The notes under the pieces: generated by a model
What the model saw: only the letters and a program-made list of their open reading frames with translations
Told to the model about the DNA's origin: nothing
The model's database searches: none
Shown here: positions 1-9,090 of the stretch, piece after piece
Layout: every line of letters begins with the position of its first letter
Position numbering within the stretch: position 1 is the first letter of the stretch
Made by a program: the position numbers and the translations under genes
Source: Clostridium sp. MCC353
GTDB taxonomy: Bacteria; Bacillota; Clostridia; Lachnospirales; Lachnospiraceae
Reading direction: 5' to 3'
Length of the DNA: 64,000 bases
NCBI RefSeq assembly: GCF_018785315.1
Contig: NZ_WQPN01000109.1
Location: 91,491 to 155,490, forward strand

Positions 1-119
1 GTAACTTCCTCAACCAAATCCCAAATTGCAGTTCCCCCCATCCTATGGTACAATACCAGACGGGCCTTCCCAGAAGGCTGAATCCTATTAACTTTAAAAT
101 AATCACGCGGAGGCGCATC

Positions 120-968
120 ATGAAGAAATGGGAAACCGTTAAAGAGTTTATTATCATTACATTTGCAACAATTATCGTGGCCGCAGCGGTATTTTTCTTC
201 TTAATCCCAAGCCACGTATCGGTCGGGAGTATTTCCGGTCTGGCCATCGTTTTGGGCAACTTCATTCCTTTGAAAATATCAGCAATCACCTTTGTGCTGA
301 ACGCGTTTCTGCTGATTTTAGGTTTTCTATTTATTGGCAGGGAGTTCGGCGCAAAAACTGTCTATACTTCATTTCTGCTCCCGGTGGTATTGGCGGCTTT
401 TGAAATGATTTTTCCGGACAACCAGTCCATTACAAATGACGCATTTTTGGATGTGCTCTGCTATATTTTTGTGGTCAGCATTGGGCTGGCGCTGTTGTTT
501 AACCGGAATGCTTCTTCCGGCGGCCTGGATATTGTGGCAAAGTTCCTGAACAAATTCCTGCGGATGGATTTGGGTAAAGCCATGTCCCTGTCCGGTATGT
601 GTGTGGCCCTGTCTTCGGCCCTGGTTTATGATAAAAAAACAGTTGTGCTCAGTGTGCTGGGAACTTATCTAAATGGTATTGTGCTGGATCATTTTATCTT
701 CGGTTTCAACATCAAGAAACGTGTCTGCATTATCTCGGAACACGAGGAAGAGATCAGGAATTTCATCCTGCACAGCCTCCATAGCGGCGCAACCATCTAT
801 GAAGCGATCGGCGCATACGATGGGAAACCGAGAAAAGAGATCATTACTATCGTTGATAAACATGAATATGCAACGCTGATGACCTATGTATTAAAAACGG
901 ATAAAAATGCATTTATAACGGTTTATACGGTTAATGAGATTATCTACAGGCCAAAGCGGATCAACTAA
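120..968 (+). CDS. YitT family membrane protein (DUF161/DUF2179)
   Basis: A 282-residue integral membrane protein. The first ~180 residues hold about five hydrophobic segments typical of YitT/DUF161 proteins; the last ~70 residues form a soluble DUF2179-like domain containing HSGATIYEAIGAYDG, where the family has a conserved (T/S)xxxxxGxY(T/D)G pattern. The start at 120 is chosen because GCGGAGG lies just upstream; the frame is open 25 codons further but without a ribosome site. The gene converges on the AraC gene, and the two stop codons overlap by 4 bp. Function in the family is unproven; a transport role is often assumed. The family call is firm, the function is not. Confidence 0.85.
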   Translation: MKKWETVKEFIIITFATIIVAAAVFFFLIPSHVSVGSISGLAIVLGNFIPLKISAITFVLNAFLLILGFLFIGREFGAKTVYTSFLLPVVLAAFEMIFPDNQSITNDAFLDVLCYIFVVSIGLALLFNRNASSGGLDIVAKFLNKFLRMDLGKAMSLSGMCVALSSALVYDKKTVVLSVLGTYLNGIVLDHFIFGFNIKKRVCIISEHEEEIRNFILHSLHSGATIYEAIGAYDGKPRKEIITIVDKHEYATLMTYVLKTDKNAFITVYTVNEIIYRPKRIN

Positions 969-1909
969 GTTGACGGCCGGTCGTCCAGCCATAAATATTT
1001 TGCCAGTTTCGTCTGAAGGATCTGGTTTTCCGTATCGCAATACCGCCTCTGCATCACTCCCACCCTCAGCGGCACATCGGCAGCCAGCAGGCGGTATTCA
1101 GAAGGGAACATGTGAAATACATCCCGGAAGCGGTAGTTAAACGACTTCAAATCCGGGAACCCGTTATCAATCGCGATTTCGGTCAGGTTTTTATTGGTAT
1201 CATCCAGATCACCCAGCGCCTTCATGAAACGGACCCGGGTCAAATATTCATAAAAATTCATTCCTACATTCAGTTTAAAAAATGTGGAAACATACGTTTT
1301 GTTGTATTTTGAAATACGGGCCAGGTCTTCCAGGGTAATCTTCTGGGAATAATGCCTGTCTATATATTTTATGATATTTCGTATGCTCTTCTGCCGGAAT
1401 TTGTCTTTCGGCTGAATGATGGGCACTTCCGACGGGGAAAAGAAACAGTAAAGCGTAGACAGGATCAATTCCATGGACGCCTTAGCCGTCAGCCTGGAAT
1501 ATGCATGTTTATGCATAGAAGCTTCTAGTATCTGGGCAATGAAATACCTGATCCTGCAAAAACCGGGCTGATATCTGGTTTCTTCATTGGAAATACAATG
1601 AAATTGATAGCGGCTTCCCGGCGTCACATGTTTCTGCAGTACCGCAGCCGAAAAACGCAGGACAACGGAAATGGTGTTGGGTTCCAACGTAAAGGAACCG
1701 TGCCCGTCCCCGCAATTGATCACAATAACATCATCCGCCTCCAATGTATAAATATTCCCCTCGCAGCAGAATTCCGCCTTTCCCCTTAAAATAATATCAA
1801 TCTCATATTCCGCCTCATGCCAGTGAAAACTGTACCGGGCCAGCTCATGGGCATAGACTGTCAATTCAAGTTCCTCTCCGGGCCAGCTAAGTTCATAATC
1901 AGCCTTCAT
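965..1909 (-). CDS. AraC family transcriptional regulator
   Basis: A 314-residue regulator. The N-terminal half is a cupin-like sensor domain (FHWHEAEYEIDIILRGKAEF near residues 27-46); the C-terminal ~100 residues carry two helix-turn-helix motifs (ITLEDLARISKYNKTYVSTFFK, then LTEIAIDNGFPDLKSFNYRFRDVF) as in AraC/XylS activators. Start 1909 is used because GGGAGGA sits 5-11 bases upstream; an upstream in-frame ATG has no such site. It is transcribed away from the permease operon starting at 2260, so it is the natural candidate regulator of that operon, with the shared 350-bp gap as control region. The effector is unknown. Confidence 0.88.
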   Translation of the reverse strand: MKADYELSWPGEELELTVYAHELARYSFHWHEAEYEIDIILRGKAEFCCEGNIYTLEADDVIVINCGDGHGSFTLEPNTISVVLRFSAAVLQKHVTPGSRYQFHCISNEETRYQPGFCRIRYFIAQILEASMHKHAYSRLTAKASMELILSTLYCFFSPSEVPIIQPKDKFRQKSIRNIIKYIDRHYSQKITLEDLARISKYNKTYVSTFFKLNVGMNFYEYLTRVRFMKALGDLDDTNKNLTEIAIDNGFPDLKSFNYRFRDVFHMFPSEYRLLAADVPLRVGVMQRRYCDTENQILQTKLAKYLWLDDRPST

Positions 1910-2259
1910 AAAAATCCTCCCTGCATAACGAAAATACAATGTTTTATTCAGTATAACATATCCAAAGATTCTCCACGTGTAAAATATTCAGGTATTATTT
2001 TAATGGCATTTCATAACTTTTCTTTGTATGTTCTGATCTTTTTAGGTATGCCGATATTCTTTTTATGAGCGGGCATTCATTATATTTGGAATTGAGGCGG
2101 CAGATTTTTTAAAAATATATACTATTTTAATAATTTTCTCTGGGATTACGGGCAGAAATTGTTAAAATTACCAACGACAGACCTATAAAAATCCTGTATT
2201 CTTACCTTACTAATTCGCATGGCCGGCCAAATAATGCGAACATATACGAGGAGGATTCG
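1910..2259. promoter_or_regulatory. Intergenic control region between AraC gene and permease operon
   Basis: An AT-rich 350-bp gap between divergent genes. It must hold both promoters, though no textbook -35/-10 pair was identified with confidence. A short inverted repeat, TTCGCAT (2214-2220) and ATGCGAA (2234-2240), encloses GGCCGGCC just upstream of the permease ribosome site and could be an operator or a small hairpin. GAGGAGGA directly precedes the ATG at 2260. No coding sequence is seen. Confidence 0.4.
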
Positions 2260-3555
2260 ATGAATTTACAACTTACTGTATGTATTGTCATTTTTGCGTT
2301 AACACTGATCGCTTATATTGTAAATAAGGTTCCTATGTGGGTTACAGCAATGACATCTATGGTTCTGCTGGTTTTAACCGGCTGTCTGCAGCCTGCTACC
2401 GCGCTCAGCGGCTTTTCCAATGCCAATACCATCTTAATGGCTGGCATGTTTATGGTGGCGGCCGGGCTCCGCAATACTTCATTTGTACATAATTTATGTG
2501 ATTTCATAATGAAAATCACCAGGGGGTCATTTTTAAAAGCTTATTTTGGATACATTATCATAACTGTTATTTTAACCAACTTTATATCCAGCCCGATGGT
2601 GGTGTTCGCAATTGTAGCTCCGCTGGTATCCGCGCTTTGCGATGAGAGCGATGTGAGCCCGTCCCAGGTAATGTTCCCCCTTGCGGTTGTGGCAATCGGA
2701 TGCTGCATGACATTTCCGACGGACGCGGCCATCACACAGGCCAGCCAGAACAACGCCTTTCTGGCCACTTATGAAATGAGCCAGTACGTGATCAACCCCA
2801 CTGACTTTTTCTTCGCAAAATGGCCTATGCTGATTCTGATTCCGGCCTGGGCAATCTTTATGGCCCCTAAGTTCATGCCCAAAACGCCAACCCTTCCGAT
2901 TAACCGTTCAGGCAAAAAAATGAATGGCGGCAAGAAAACCGAGCTGTCAAGTTTCTCTGATAAAGCCGGAATCTTCATCTTCTTTGCCACAATCATTGCA
3001 TTGTTCTTCTCCGCTGATCTGGGAGTTGCCAGTTGGACGGTAGCCTGTATAGGCGGAATTCTGATGGTACTCTGCGGCGTGTTATCATCGAAAGAAGCCA
3101 TAGGCTCCATGCCATTGGATATGATATTATTATTTGTAGGAGCGCTGGGGCTGGGAAGCGCGCTCAGCGAAACCGGAGCAGGCGATGTGATCGGCCAGTG
3201 GCTGAGTATCATTGTGGGCGGAACCAAAAATGGTTATGTGATCGGCGCATTGTTCTTTATCGTTCCATTTATTGTCACTCAGTTTATGCTGAACAGAGCT
3301 GTGATCCAGGTATTTACGCCGATCTGCATTCTGGCATGCAAAGCCCTGGGCGCGAACCCGGTTGGGCCTATGATTCTCGTGAGCGTGGGATGCCTCACAG
3401 CATTTCTTACTCCTATGGCAACGCCTGCAATCCCCATGGCTATGGCGGAAGGCGGCTATGATTTGAAGGATCTGATCAAGGGCGGATGGCTGGTCACAAT
3501 TATATTGACTGTAGTTTATGTCTTTTATGTTATGACCGTTTTCCCAGCATTTTAG
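2260..3555 (+). CDS. SLC13/DASS-type anion permease
   Basis: A 431-residue protein with about 10-12 hydrophobic segments and the layout of divalent-anion:sodium symporters / CitMHS-like permeases. FSNANTILMAGMFMVAAGL, the NFISSPMVVFAIVAPLV region and the mirrored LNRAVIQVFTPICILACKALG region are the two re-entrant-loop halves expected in this superfamily. It probably imports a carboxylate or sugar acid. It starts an apparent three-gene operon: the hydrolase start lies 22 bp after its stop and an enolase-superfamily gene follows. GAGGAGGA supports the start. A second member of the same superfamily lies at 28392-29663, also next to an enolase-superfamily gene. Exact substrate is unknown. Confidence 0.82.
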   Translation: MNLQLTVCIVIFALTLIAYIVNKVPMWVTAMTSMVLLVLTGCLQPATALSGFSNANTILMAGMFMVAAGLRNTSFVHNLCDFIMKITRGSFLKAYFGYIIITVILTNFISSPMVVFAIVAPLVSALCDESDVSPSQVMFPLAVVAIGCCMTFPTDAAITQASQNNAFLATYEMSQYVINPTDFFFAKWPMLILIPAWAIFMAPKFMPKTPTLPINRSGKKMNGGKKTELSSFSDKAGIFIFFATIIALFFSADLGVASWTVACIGGILMVLCGVLSSKEAIGSMPLDMILLFVGALGLGSALSETGAGDVIGQWLSIIVGGTKNGYVIGALFFIVPFIVTQFMLNRAVIQVFTPICILACKALGANPVGPMILVSVGCLTAFLTPMATPAIPMAMAEGGYDLKDLIKGGWLVTIILTVVYVFYVMTVFPAF

Positions 3556-3577
3556 CAAAATGAAAATGGAGGGAGTT

Positions 3578-4474
3578 ATGACAAGGGAAGAATTAATTGA
3601 AATGGCCCAGGCCGCCAGACAACGAGGCGCATTCCGGGCTGTCCCACAAGAAAAATTGGACGCGCTGCCCATAAAGCAGGCAGAAAAATACATACCGGTT
3701 TCTGAAAATGAAGTCCATATATTCGAATTCAAACCGGAAATACATCCGGAAGAAAAACTGCCGATGATCCTCAATTTTCACGGCGGCGGCTTCATCAAAG
3801 GCCGGGCCGACCGGGACCAAGTCTACTGCAGCCACATGGCGGACCGCACAGGCGCTCTGGTATGGGACGTGGATTACGTGTTAGCCCCTGAAAATCCATT
3901 TCCAGCGGCAGTGAATGAGTGTTATGATATTATTGCATATGCTTTTTCCCAGGCAGAACGGTTAAACGTGGATGCCGGCAGGATCGTCTTAGCAGGCCAC
4001 AGCGCAGGCAGCAATCTGATCGCTGCCGCCTGCATCAAAAATGCGGAAAGCCGTGCATTTCAACCGGCCGCTATGATTCTCGATTATATACCTGCCAATC
4101 AAATGATCAGCCCATTCTGCAAACTGACGCCGGACGACTACGGCGATGAGAGGAAAATGGCCCGGGCCGGAATGGAAAAATTATACCTGGACTTTTATAT
4201 GAAGCCGGAAGAAGCCGTTTCCCCGCTGGCATCGCCGATTCTGGCTTCTGAAGAAGTTTTGGGCACATTTCCCGACTGCCTGGTCATAACTGCCGGGGAA
4301 GATTCCCTGAGAGAAGAGGGAGAGGCCTTTGCCGCCAAACTGGCCGCATCGGGAGTAAATGTCACCGCCCGCCGGTTCAGAAATTCCATGCATGGGTTTA
4401 CGATTAATCGAAATGGAGAGTGGGAAGAGGCGTTAAAGCTGCACGAAAGATTTATTCACAGCCATATTGAGTAA
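3578..4474 (+). CDS. Alpha/beta hydrolase (HSL-like esterase)
   Basis: A 298-residue esterase/lipase-type enzyme. HGGG at residues 68-71 forms the oxyanion hole and GHSAG at 140-144 carries the nucleophile Ser142. The likely acid is Asp in GEDSLREEG and the His lies in SMHGFTINR near the C-terminus. This is the hormone-sensitive-lipase (family IV) arrangement. There is no signal peptide, so it acts in the cytoplasm. The start at 3578 has GGAGGG upstream. Placed between a permease and a sugar-acid-type dehydratase, it may open an ester or lactone of the imported compound before dehydration; this is inference. Confidence 0.85.
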   Translation: MTREELIEMAQAARQRGAFRAVPQEKLDALPIKQAEKYIPVSENEVHIFEFKPEIHPEEKLPMILNFHGGGFIKGRADRDQVYCSHMADRTGALVWDVDYVLAPENPFPAAVNECYDIIAYAFSQAERLNVDAGRIVLAGHSAGSNLIAAACIKNAESRAFQPAAMILDYIPANQMISPFCKLTPDDYGDERKMARAGMEKLYLDFYMKPEEAVSPLASPILASEEVLGTFPDCLVITAGEDSLREEGEAFAAKLAASGVNVTARRFRNSMHGFTINRNGEWEEALKLHERFIHSHIE

Positions 4475-4524
4475 AAGAACAGGAAAGATTTTGCCCGATT
4501 AACATCTTATATTTGGAGGTAACA

Positions 4525-5673
4525 ATGAAAATCACAGATATCAAACTAATTTATGCAAAACACTATCTGTTTGTACATGTGTACACAGATGAGGGAATTG
4601 TCGGACTTGGGGAAGCCGGAAACTGGGGCTATTTAAACGCCACAGCGGCCGCCATTGAAAAGTTCAGCAGCTATTTAATAGGAAAAGACCCGTTTAAAAT
4701 CGAGGATATCAACCAAAATTTCCTGCGCTCCGTTTATTTCCGGGGCTCCGTTATCATGAGCGCCATTTCCGCAATCGATATCGCATTATGGGATATCAAA
4801 GGCAAAAAATTAGGAGTTCCGGTTTATGAACTCCTGGGCGGAAAAACCAGGGACAAAGTGCGGGTTTATGCATCCGTTATGTCTAAAACCGAATCTCTCG
4901 AAGAACTGGCTCAGGGATATGTAAACCTGAAAAACCAAGGCTTCACTGCCGCTAAAATATTTGTCAACGGACCAATTCAATCTAAAAATGAGGGACGGGA
5001 CGAGTTTTTCAGCAGCCGCATAAGTGACGAACTGGAAAAAGTGCGGGTCTGCCGGGAAGCGGTTGGAAATGACTTCGACTTCATATTAGAAGCTCACAGG
5101 GGAATGACCGTACCGGAAGCAGTAACCTTTGGCCGTGCAGTGGAGCAGTACCGCCCCATGGTTTTAGAAGATCCTATCGGGCCGGATAATATCGATTCCA
5201 TGGCGGAAGTGGCGTCTAAAATCTCCGTTCCCATCGCCACAGGAGAACGCTACATAAACTTAAAAGAATTTGAAATGCTGCTCTGCCGCCGTGGGGCCCA
5301 GTATATCCGCCCCGATGTATGCGCAGTGGGCGGAATCTCCGTCAGCAAGAAAATCTGCGCGGTCGCAGAGGCCCATGATGTCCTGGTGATTCCCCACAAT
5401 CCGCTGGGACCTGTTTCAACCGCAGCATGTCTCCAGCTCTGCGCCAGCATTCCGAACCTGGGCATCCAGGAACTGCCTGATTTCTGCTTAAATGGCAAGG
5501 AAGACAAGATGGTAAAACAGCCGTTTACCTATAAAGACGGCTGCATGATGATCCCCGACGCGCCGGGAATCGGAATTGAACTGGCGGAAGATGCCGAAAT
5601 TCTGTATCCGGCCAATGAGCGGGGGAGCAATGCGGCGAAGAGGGCGTTTGATGGGGCGGTTAAAGACTGGTAA
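4525..5673 (+). CDS. Enolase superfamily dehydratase (mandelate racemase/muconate lactonizing group)
   Basis: A 382-residue enzyme. The N-terminal capping domain (1-~115) is followed by a TIM barrel. Probable metal ligands are Glu in FILEAHRGM, Glu in MVLEDPIG and Glu in IATGERY; HNPLGPVSTAA in the C-terminal part matches galactonate/mannonate-dehydratase-like members and supplies the candidate catalytic His. Such enzymes remove water from acid sugars to give 2-keto-3-deoxy acids. TTGGAGG supports the start at 4525. It is the last gene of the permease-hydrolase-dehydratase operon. Family certain; substrate (galactonate, mannonate or another aldonate) not readable from sequence. Confidence 0.87.
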   Translation: MKITDIKLIYAKHYLFVHVYTDEGIVGLGEAGNWGYLNATAAAIEKFSSYLIGKDPFKIEDINQNFLRSVYFRGSVIMSAISAIDIALWDIKGKKLGVPVYELLGGKTRDKVRVYASVMSKTESLEELAQGYVNLKNQGFTAAKIFVNGPIQSKNEGRDEFFSSRISDELEKVRVCREAVGNDFDFILEAHRGMTVPEAVTFGRAVEQYRPMVLEDPIGPDNIDSMAEVASKISVPIATGERYINLKEFEMLLCRRGAQYIRPDVCAVGGISVSKKICAVAEAHDVLVIPHNPLGPVSTAACLQLCASIPNLGIQELPDFCLNGKEDKMVKQPFTYKDGCMMIPDAPGIGIELAEDAEILYPANERGSNAAKRAFDGAVKDW

Positions 5674-5705
5674 TTATAAAATTAACCCTTCTCATCTCCT
5701 TTCCA

Positions 5706-5746
5706 CAAAAAATCCCAGGTCAACGATAGCCGTCAGCCTGGGATTT
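5706..5746 (-). terminator. Intrinsic terminator downstream of the DUF4160 pair
   Basis: A 10-bp stem, AAATCCCAGG (from 5710) paired with CCTGGGATTT (ending 5746), followed on the minus strand by a run of six T. Orientation fits the minus-strand genes ending at 5846. On the plus strand there is no T-run after the stem, so it should not efficiently stop the dehydratase operon. Confidence 0.6.
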
Positions 5747-5756
5747 CCTTGCTATG

Positions 5757-5840
5757 TTCTCCTGGTCCCCACATTGGCCCTCTTCTCACCAAACCTCTGT
5801 AGTGTCTGTTGAACCAGTTCATAGGATGTTTCCTAATAAC
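5757..5840 (-). pseudogene. Short C-terminal coding remnant
   Basis: On the minus strand this stretch reads as an open frame ending in TAG (5757-5759), with the tail LVQQTLQRFGEKRANVGTRRT, and lies directly before the terminator at 5706-5746. There is no start codon and an in-frame TAG lies upstream, so it looks like the preserved 3' end of a lost gene together with its terminator. The parent family is not recognised. Low confidence, as random frames of this length are common. Confidence 0.25.
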
Positions 5841-5845
5841 CTTTA

Positions 5846-6124
5846 TCAGCAATAAAACTTTATCTCATCCGCAACAAAGAATTTTTTCCATTCAGCACAA
5901 ATTAAAAAGAACTGAGCAGAAACAAACTCCATTAACTCATTCAGCTCTTTCTGAGGAATATGACTTCCATTATTAGCAACAATACAGCCTCCCGATTTAG
6001 TCAACCATAGTTTTGTCCCATTAGGGCTTGGCTTGCCTTTTGCTATGTGTACATGGATTGGTTCGCCATTTTCATTCGACCAGAAATAAACCTTATAGCC
6101 GCTTACTGTAAATAAATTAGGCAA
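5846..6124 (-). CDS. DUF4160 family protein
   Basis: A 92-residue protein with the DUF4160 signature near its N-terminus: FTVSGYKVYFWSNENGEPIHVHIAKG. It overlaps the upstream 89-residue gene by 8 bp, so the two are translationally coupled. Such small pairs are widespread in Clostridia and often resemble toxin-antitoxin modules, but no toxic activity can be inferred from sequence alone. The C-terminal half (ELNELMEFVSAQFFLICAEWKKFF) is hydrophobic/amphipathic. Confidence 0.75.
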   Translation of the reverse strand: MPNLFTVSGYKVYFWSNENGEPIHVHIAKGKPSPNGTKLWLTKSGGCIVANNGSHIPQKELNELMEFVSAQFFLICAEWKKFFVADEIKFYC

Positions 6125-6386
6125 TCTGTATTCCTCCGTTTATAGCATATTTATACAGCAAATGTGCATTACTTCTTAAAAGCTGTTCAAACATTGCTAT
6201 TTCCTCGTCTGAATATCCCTCTCTCAATATCCATTTATAATCCGGCAATTCACATCTGGCTGAATCAAATCCATCTTCTGTAGGCCTTTCAAAATGCACA
6301 ATTACTTTCTGCTTTCCATCTTCTTCAATCACCTGAGAATGCACAATCTCAGTTTCATCCGACAGGGTCATATAAGGATACATCAT
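6117..6386 (-). CDS. Small conserved partner of DUF4160 protein (DUF2442-like?)
   Basis: An 89-residue acidic protein translated from AGGAGG nine bases before the ATG at 6386. It contains a beta-rich first half (DETEIVHSQVIEEDGKQKVIVHFERP) and an alpha-helical tail (MFEQLLRSNAHLLYKYAINGG). It overlaps the DUF4160 gene by 8 bp. I do not recognise a defined family with confidence; pairing with DUF4160 is a known genomic pattern. Regulation is not visible. Confidence 0.65.
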   Translation of the reverse strand: MMYPYMTLSDETEIVHSQVIEEDGKQKVIVHFERPTEDGFDSARCELPDYKWILREGYSDEEIAMFEQLLRSNAHLLYKYAINGGIQIA

Positions 6387-6590
6387 AGCTGTCCACCTCC
6401 TGATTACTCTTTTATTAATTATAAGATATTCCGCCCCTCAAATCAAGGAAGCTTCTAAAAAAACTGCCAATCATCCTTTTCCCCGTCACTTGTGGTACGG
6501 TTCCTCGTATCGTTCCTATCGGAGAGAGTTATTACTATTAATGTTATTCCCTTCACACTTTATATAAAGTTAAAAACGATTCTTATCCCC

Positions 6591-7757
6591 TTAATTCAAA
6601 GAATCCCCCAATTCCTTAAACTGTTTATAAAGTTTCGCCTCATTCTCCGCCGCCTCTTTGGCCGGCATATACTTAGGCACCTGTCCCAGGTTGTTCAGTG
6701 CCTTGAGACAGTCTTCATTTTCCAGAATCTTCTGGGTCGCCGCTTCATACGCCGCAATCACTTCATCCGGTGTCTCCTTGGGGAAATAGAAGGAGAAATC
6801 CTGGGGTGCAAATTCCACATCAATCCCCTGTTCTTTAAATGTCTTTATATCCGGAAGCACTTCGCTGGGCTCCGGTCCCGGAAAGCCTAAGCAGGTGAAA
6901 AGGCCGGATTCCAGGTAATCTTTGGCTACTCCATAAGAAGACGGACTTAACACGATCTGCTCACTCAACAACGCCGCCATTTTCTCTGTTGTAGATCCCA
7001 CATCCACAAAATCCAGGTCAATTCCCGCCGCCTGTTCAAATGCCAGCAGTTCATAATACGTATAAGCGCCTACTTCAGTACATGCCTGTAATTTTCCCGG
7101 GTTAGCTTTTGCATCGGCTATAAATGATTCTAAATCCGGGTAGGTGTTGGTATTCGTGTAAAGCTGCTGAGCCGGTTCTTCGGAAAAATTGGGGCCAAGT
7201 TTAAAAGCTTCATAATTATAGTCCGTTACGCCTGCCACATTTGCCACATTGACCAGATTATGGCCATATAATACGGTGCAGCCGTCCGGATCGGACTGCA
7301 AGACCTGGTTTGCGGCTACAGAACCTGTGGCCCCGGCGCTGTTTACCACCACAACGTCCCAGCCGCAGACTTCTTTTGCATACTGGGCCCAGATTCTTGC
7401 CGACAGGTCTACCGTGCCGCCTGCGGATGCCGGGAGAACCAGGGAAATTACAGTCCTGGGTTTCCAGTCGGATACCGGGGTGTCAGAAGAAGATTTACTG
7501 CCTGAATCTGCTGCGGCCTCTGCCCCTCCGGCTGTGGATTTCGACTGCACTGTTCTGTCCTGCCCTGCTGGATTGCCTTGATCCGCTGTTTTTCCCTGAC
7601 CTGCTGAATCAGATGACGGGGCGGTAGTTTCCAATGTCTTTGACTTAACCGTTTCTGCTTTCGCACCTTCCGTTTTTGCGCCGGAAGCAGATCCCCCGCA
7701 TGCCGCCATGCTGACCGCTAACCCCATTACAAGTACCGATAATACTGTTTTTCTCAT
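6591..7757 (-). CDS. Tripartite tricarboxylate transporter substrate-binding lipoprotein (TctC/Bug family)
   Basis: A 388-residue secreted lipoprotein. The start at 7757 has AAAGGAGAG upstream; a signal peptide ends in the lipobox MAAC with the lipidated Cys at residue 21. Residues ~25-105 are a low-complexity linker rich in A, G, Q, T and S; the Bug-type binding fold follows (PRTVISLVLPASAGGTVDLSARIW, then NSAGATGSVAANQVLQSDPDG). Family members capture carboxylates for TctAB permeases. No tctA or tctB lies in the window, so this is an orphan receptor here. It is 39 bp behind the amidohydrolase gene and probably co-transcribed with it. Confidence 0.86.
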   Translation of the reverse strand: MRKTVLSVLVMGLAVSMAACGGSASGAKTEGAKAETVKSKTLETTAPSSDSAGQGKTADQGNPAGQDRTVQSKSTAGGAEAAADSGSKSSSDTPVSDWKPRTVISLVLPASAGGTVDLSARIWAQYAKEVCGWDVVVVNSAGATGSVAANQVLQSDPDGCTVLYGHNLVNVANVAGVTDYNYEAFKLGPNFSEEPAQQLYTNTNTYPDLESFIADAKANPGKLQACTEVGAYTYYELLAFEQAAGIDLDFVDVGSTTEKMAALLSEQIVLSPSSYGVAKDYLESGLFTCLGFPGPEPSEVLPDIKTFKEQGIDVEFAPQDFSFYFPKETPDEVIAAYEAATQKILENEDCLKALNNLGQVPKYMPAKEAAENEAKLYKQFKELGDSLN

Positions 7758-7796
7758 TTTACTCTCTCCTTTTACATTTGTGATCCATATCATCCA

Positions 7797-8942
7797 TCAC
7801 CGCACAGCCAGCGTATCACTGGAACAATACAATAACTTTCCATCAATCACGGTGGCTATAGGCTTTAAGATCCGTTCCCCCATCACTTTATCGTTATATT
7901 TGTCCGTGAACTCTATCTTCTGGTTTTCCAGGCTGAGAACCGTTATATCCGCGCAGGTTCCAACTTTTAAAGCGCCCATATCTCCTGAAGTTCCGTATAA
8001 TTCTGCTGCATTTACAGTCACGCCTTTCAGCACGTCGTCAAATTCCATGCCCAGAGCCATTAATTTGGACATGGTCATTAACAGGCTGAAATCCAACGGG
8101 CTGTTCCAGTTTTCGATGTTCAGATCCGTGCTGACTGTATCGGGTAAAAATCCCATTTTGACCGCCTTTTCGGCAAGCCGGATGGAAAAATTCCCTTTTC
8201 CCTGGGAAACATCGAAGATAACCCCCCGTTTTCTGGCATTTTTAACTTCTTCCTCCACCTCATCGCCGTTAAAGATTGTAAATCCCTCCTTATGGTACAT
8301 ATGGCACATTACATCGCCTTTTCTGAGATAAGAAGCAACGGTTCCCATGGGGACAGGCGGGTCTGTGGGGTGGATAAATATCCGGGTGTGCAGATGTTCA
8401 GCCAGACGGACCACCTCTTCTAAGGGGCGCATTCCCAGCTCATGCACCACGTTTTTGCTGATCCTCAGCTTAATGCCCACAATCCGGTCCCCGAACTCTT
8501 CAAATGCCCGTTCAAATAAATCCAGGTTCCATACGCCGGGGTCCACATTTTCGCTGTACTGTTTGGTCATGATCTGGCCTCCCGCGCTGGCATGAAGCAT
8601 GATTTTCGTTTTCATTTCACAGGTGTCCGTGTAGCGGAGCAGTGAGCGGTAATTGGAGACGCCGGAACTGCCCGCATCGATTGTGGCCGTCACGCCCATG
8701 GGGATACAGGCCAGATCCGCCGGCATTCCGATATAGTTGCCGAGCCAGTTGATATGGGTGTGGACGTCGATCAACCCCGGAACCACATAAAATCCTTTGG
8801 CGTTCACTTCTTTTTCCGGCTCCATGTTCAAATCGGGGCCCATGGCGATGATCTTCCCCCTGTGAACGGCGATATCGCCGATAAAATCCGTCTTCTGCCC
8901 TGGATCGTAAATGCGGCCGTTTTTAATCATTAAATCTATCAT
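7797..8942 (-). CDS. Amidohydrolase/deacetylase metallohydrolase
   Basis: About 381 residues, dihydroorotase-like amidohydrolase superfamily. Metal site candidates: HTHINW early (HxH), Lys in GIKLRISKN, His in IFIHPTDPP, His in MCHMYHKEG and Asp in TVSTDLN. The overall layout matches the EF_0837/AHA_3915-type amidohydrolase/deacetylase group. The start is uncertain: ATG at 8942, or tandem GTG codons up to 8957 overlapping the AGGAG. Cytoplasmic. It is divergent from a LysR gene (9091) and precedes the TctC lipoprotein, suggesting uptake and hydrolysis of an amide or cyclic amide; inference. Confidence 0.83.
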   Translation of the reverse strand: MIDLMIKNGRIYDPGQKTDFIGDIAVHRGKIIAMGPDLNMEPEKEVNAKGFYVVPGLIDVHTHINWLGNYIGMPADLACIPMGVTATIDAGSSGVSNYRSLLRYTDTCEMKTKIMLHASAGGQIMTKQYSENVDPGVWNLDLFERAFEEFGDRIVGIKLRISKNVVHELGMRPLEEVVRLAEHLHTRIFIHPTDPPVPMGTVASYLRKGDVMCHMYHKEGFTIFNGDEVEEEVKNARKRGVIFDVSQGKGNFSIRLAEKAVKMGFLPDTVSTDLNIENWNSPLDFSLLMTMSKLMALGMEFDDVLKGVTVNAAELYGTSGDMGALKVGTCADITVLSLENQKIEFTDKYNDKVMGERILKPIATVIDGKLLYCSSDTLAVR

Positions 8943-9009
8943 ATTTATTTCCACCACTCCTTTTTAAGCGACATTTTCGGTTTATCCGCTTGCATTTCTG
9001 TTAAAACAA

Positions 9010-9038
9010 ATTATAATGAAAGCAATAGTGTTTGTAAA
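9010..9038 (-). promoter_or_regulatory. Promoter of the amidohydrolase-TctC operon
   Basis: On the minus strand, TTTACA (9033-9038), a 17-bp spacer and TATAAT (9010-9015) form a near-consensus vegetative promoter about 70 bp upstream of the amidohydrolase start. It lies in the gap shared with the divergent LysR gene, the usual place for LysR control. Confidence 0.6.
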
Positions 9039-9090
9039 GTTTTATAAATAATCAAAAATAGTGCAAAAAACATTACACTAAGGAGGGTTA

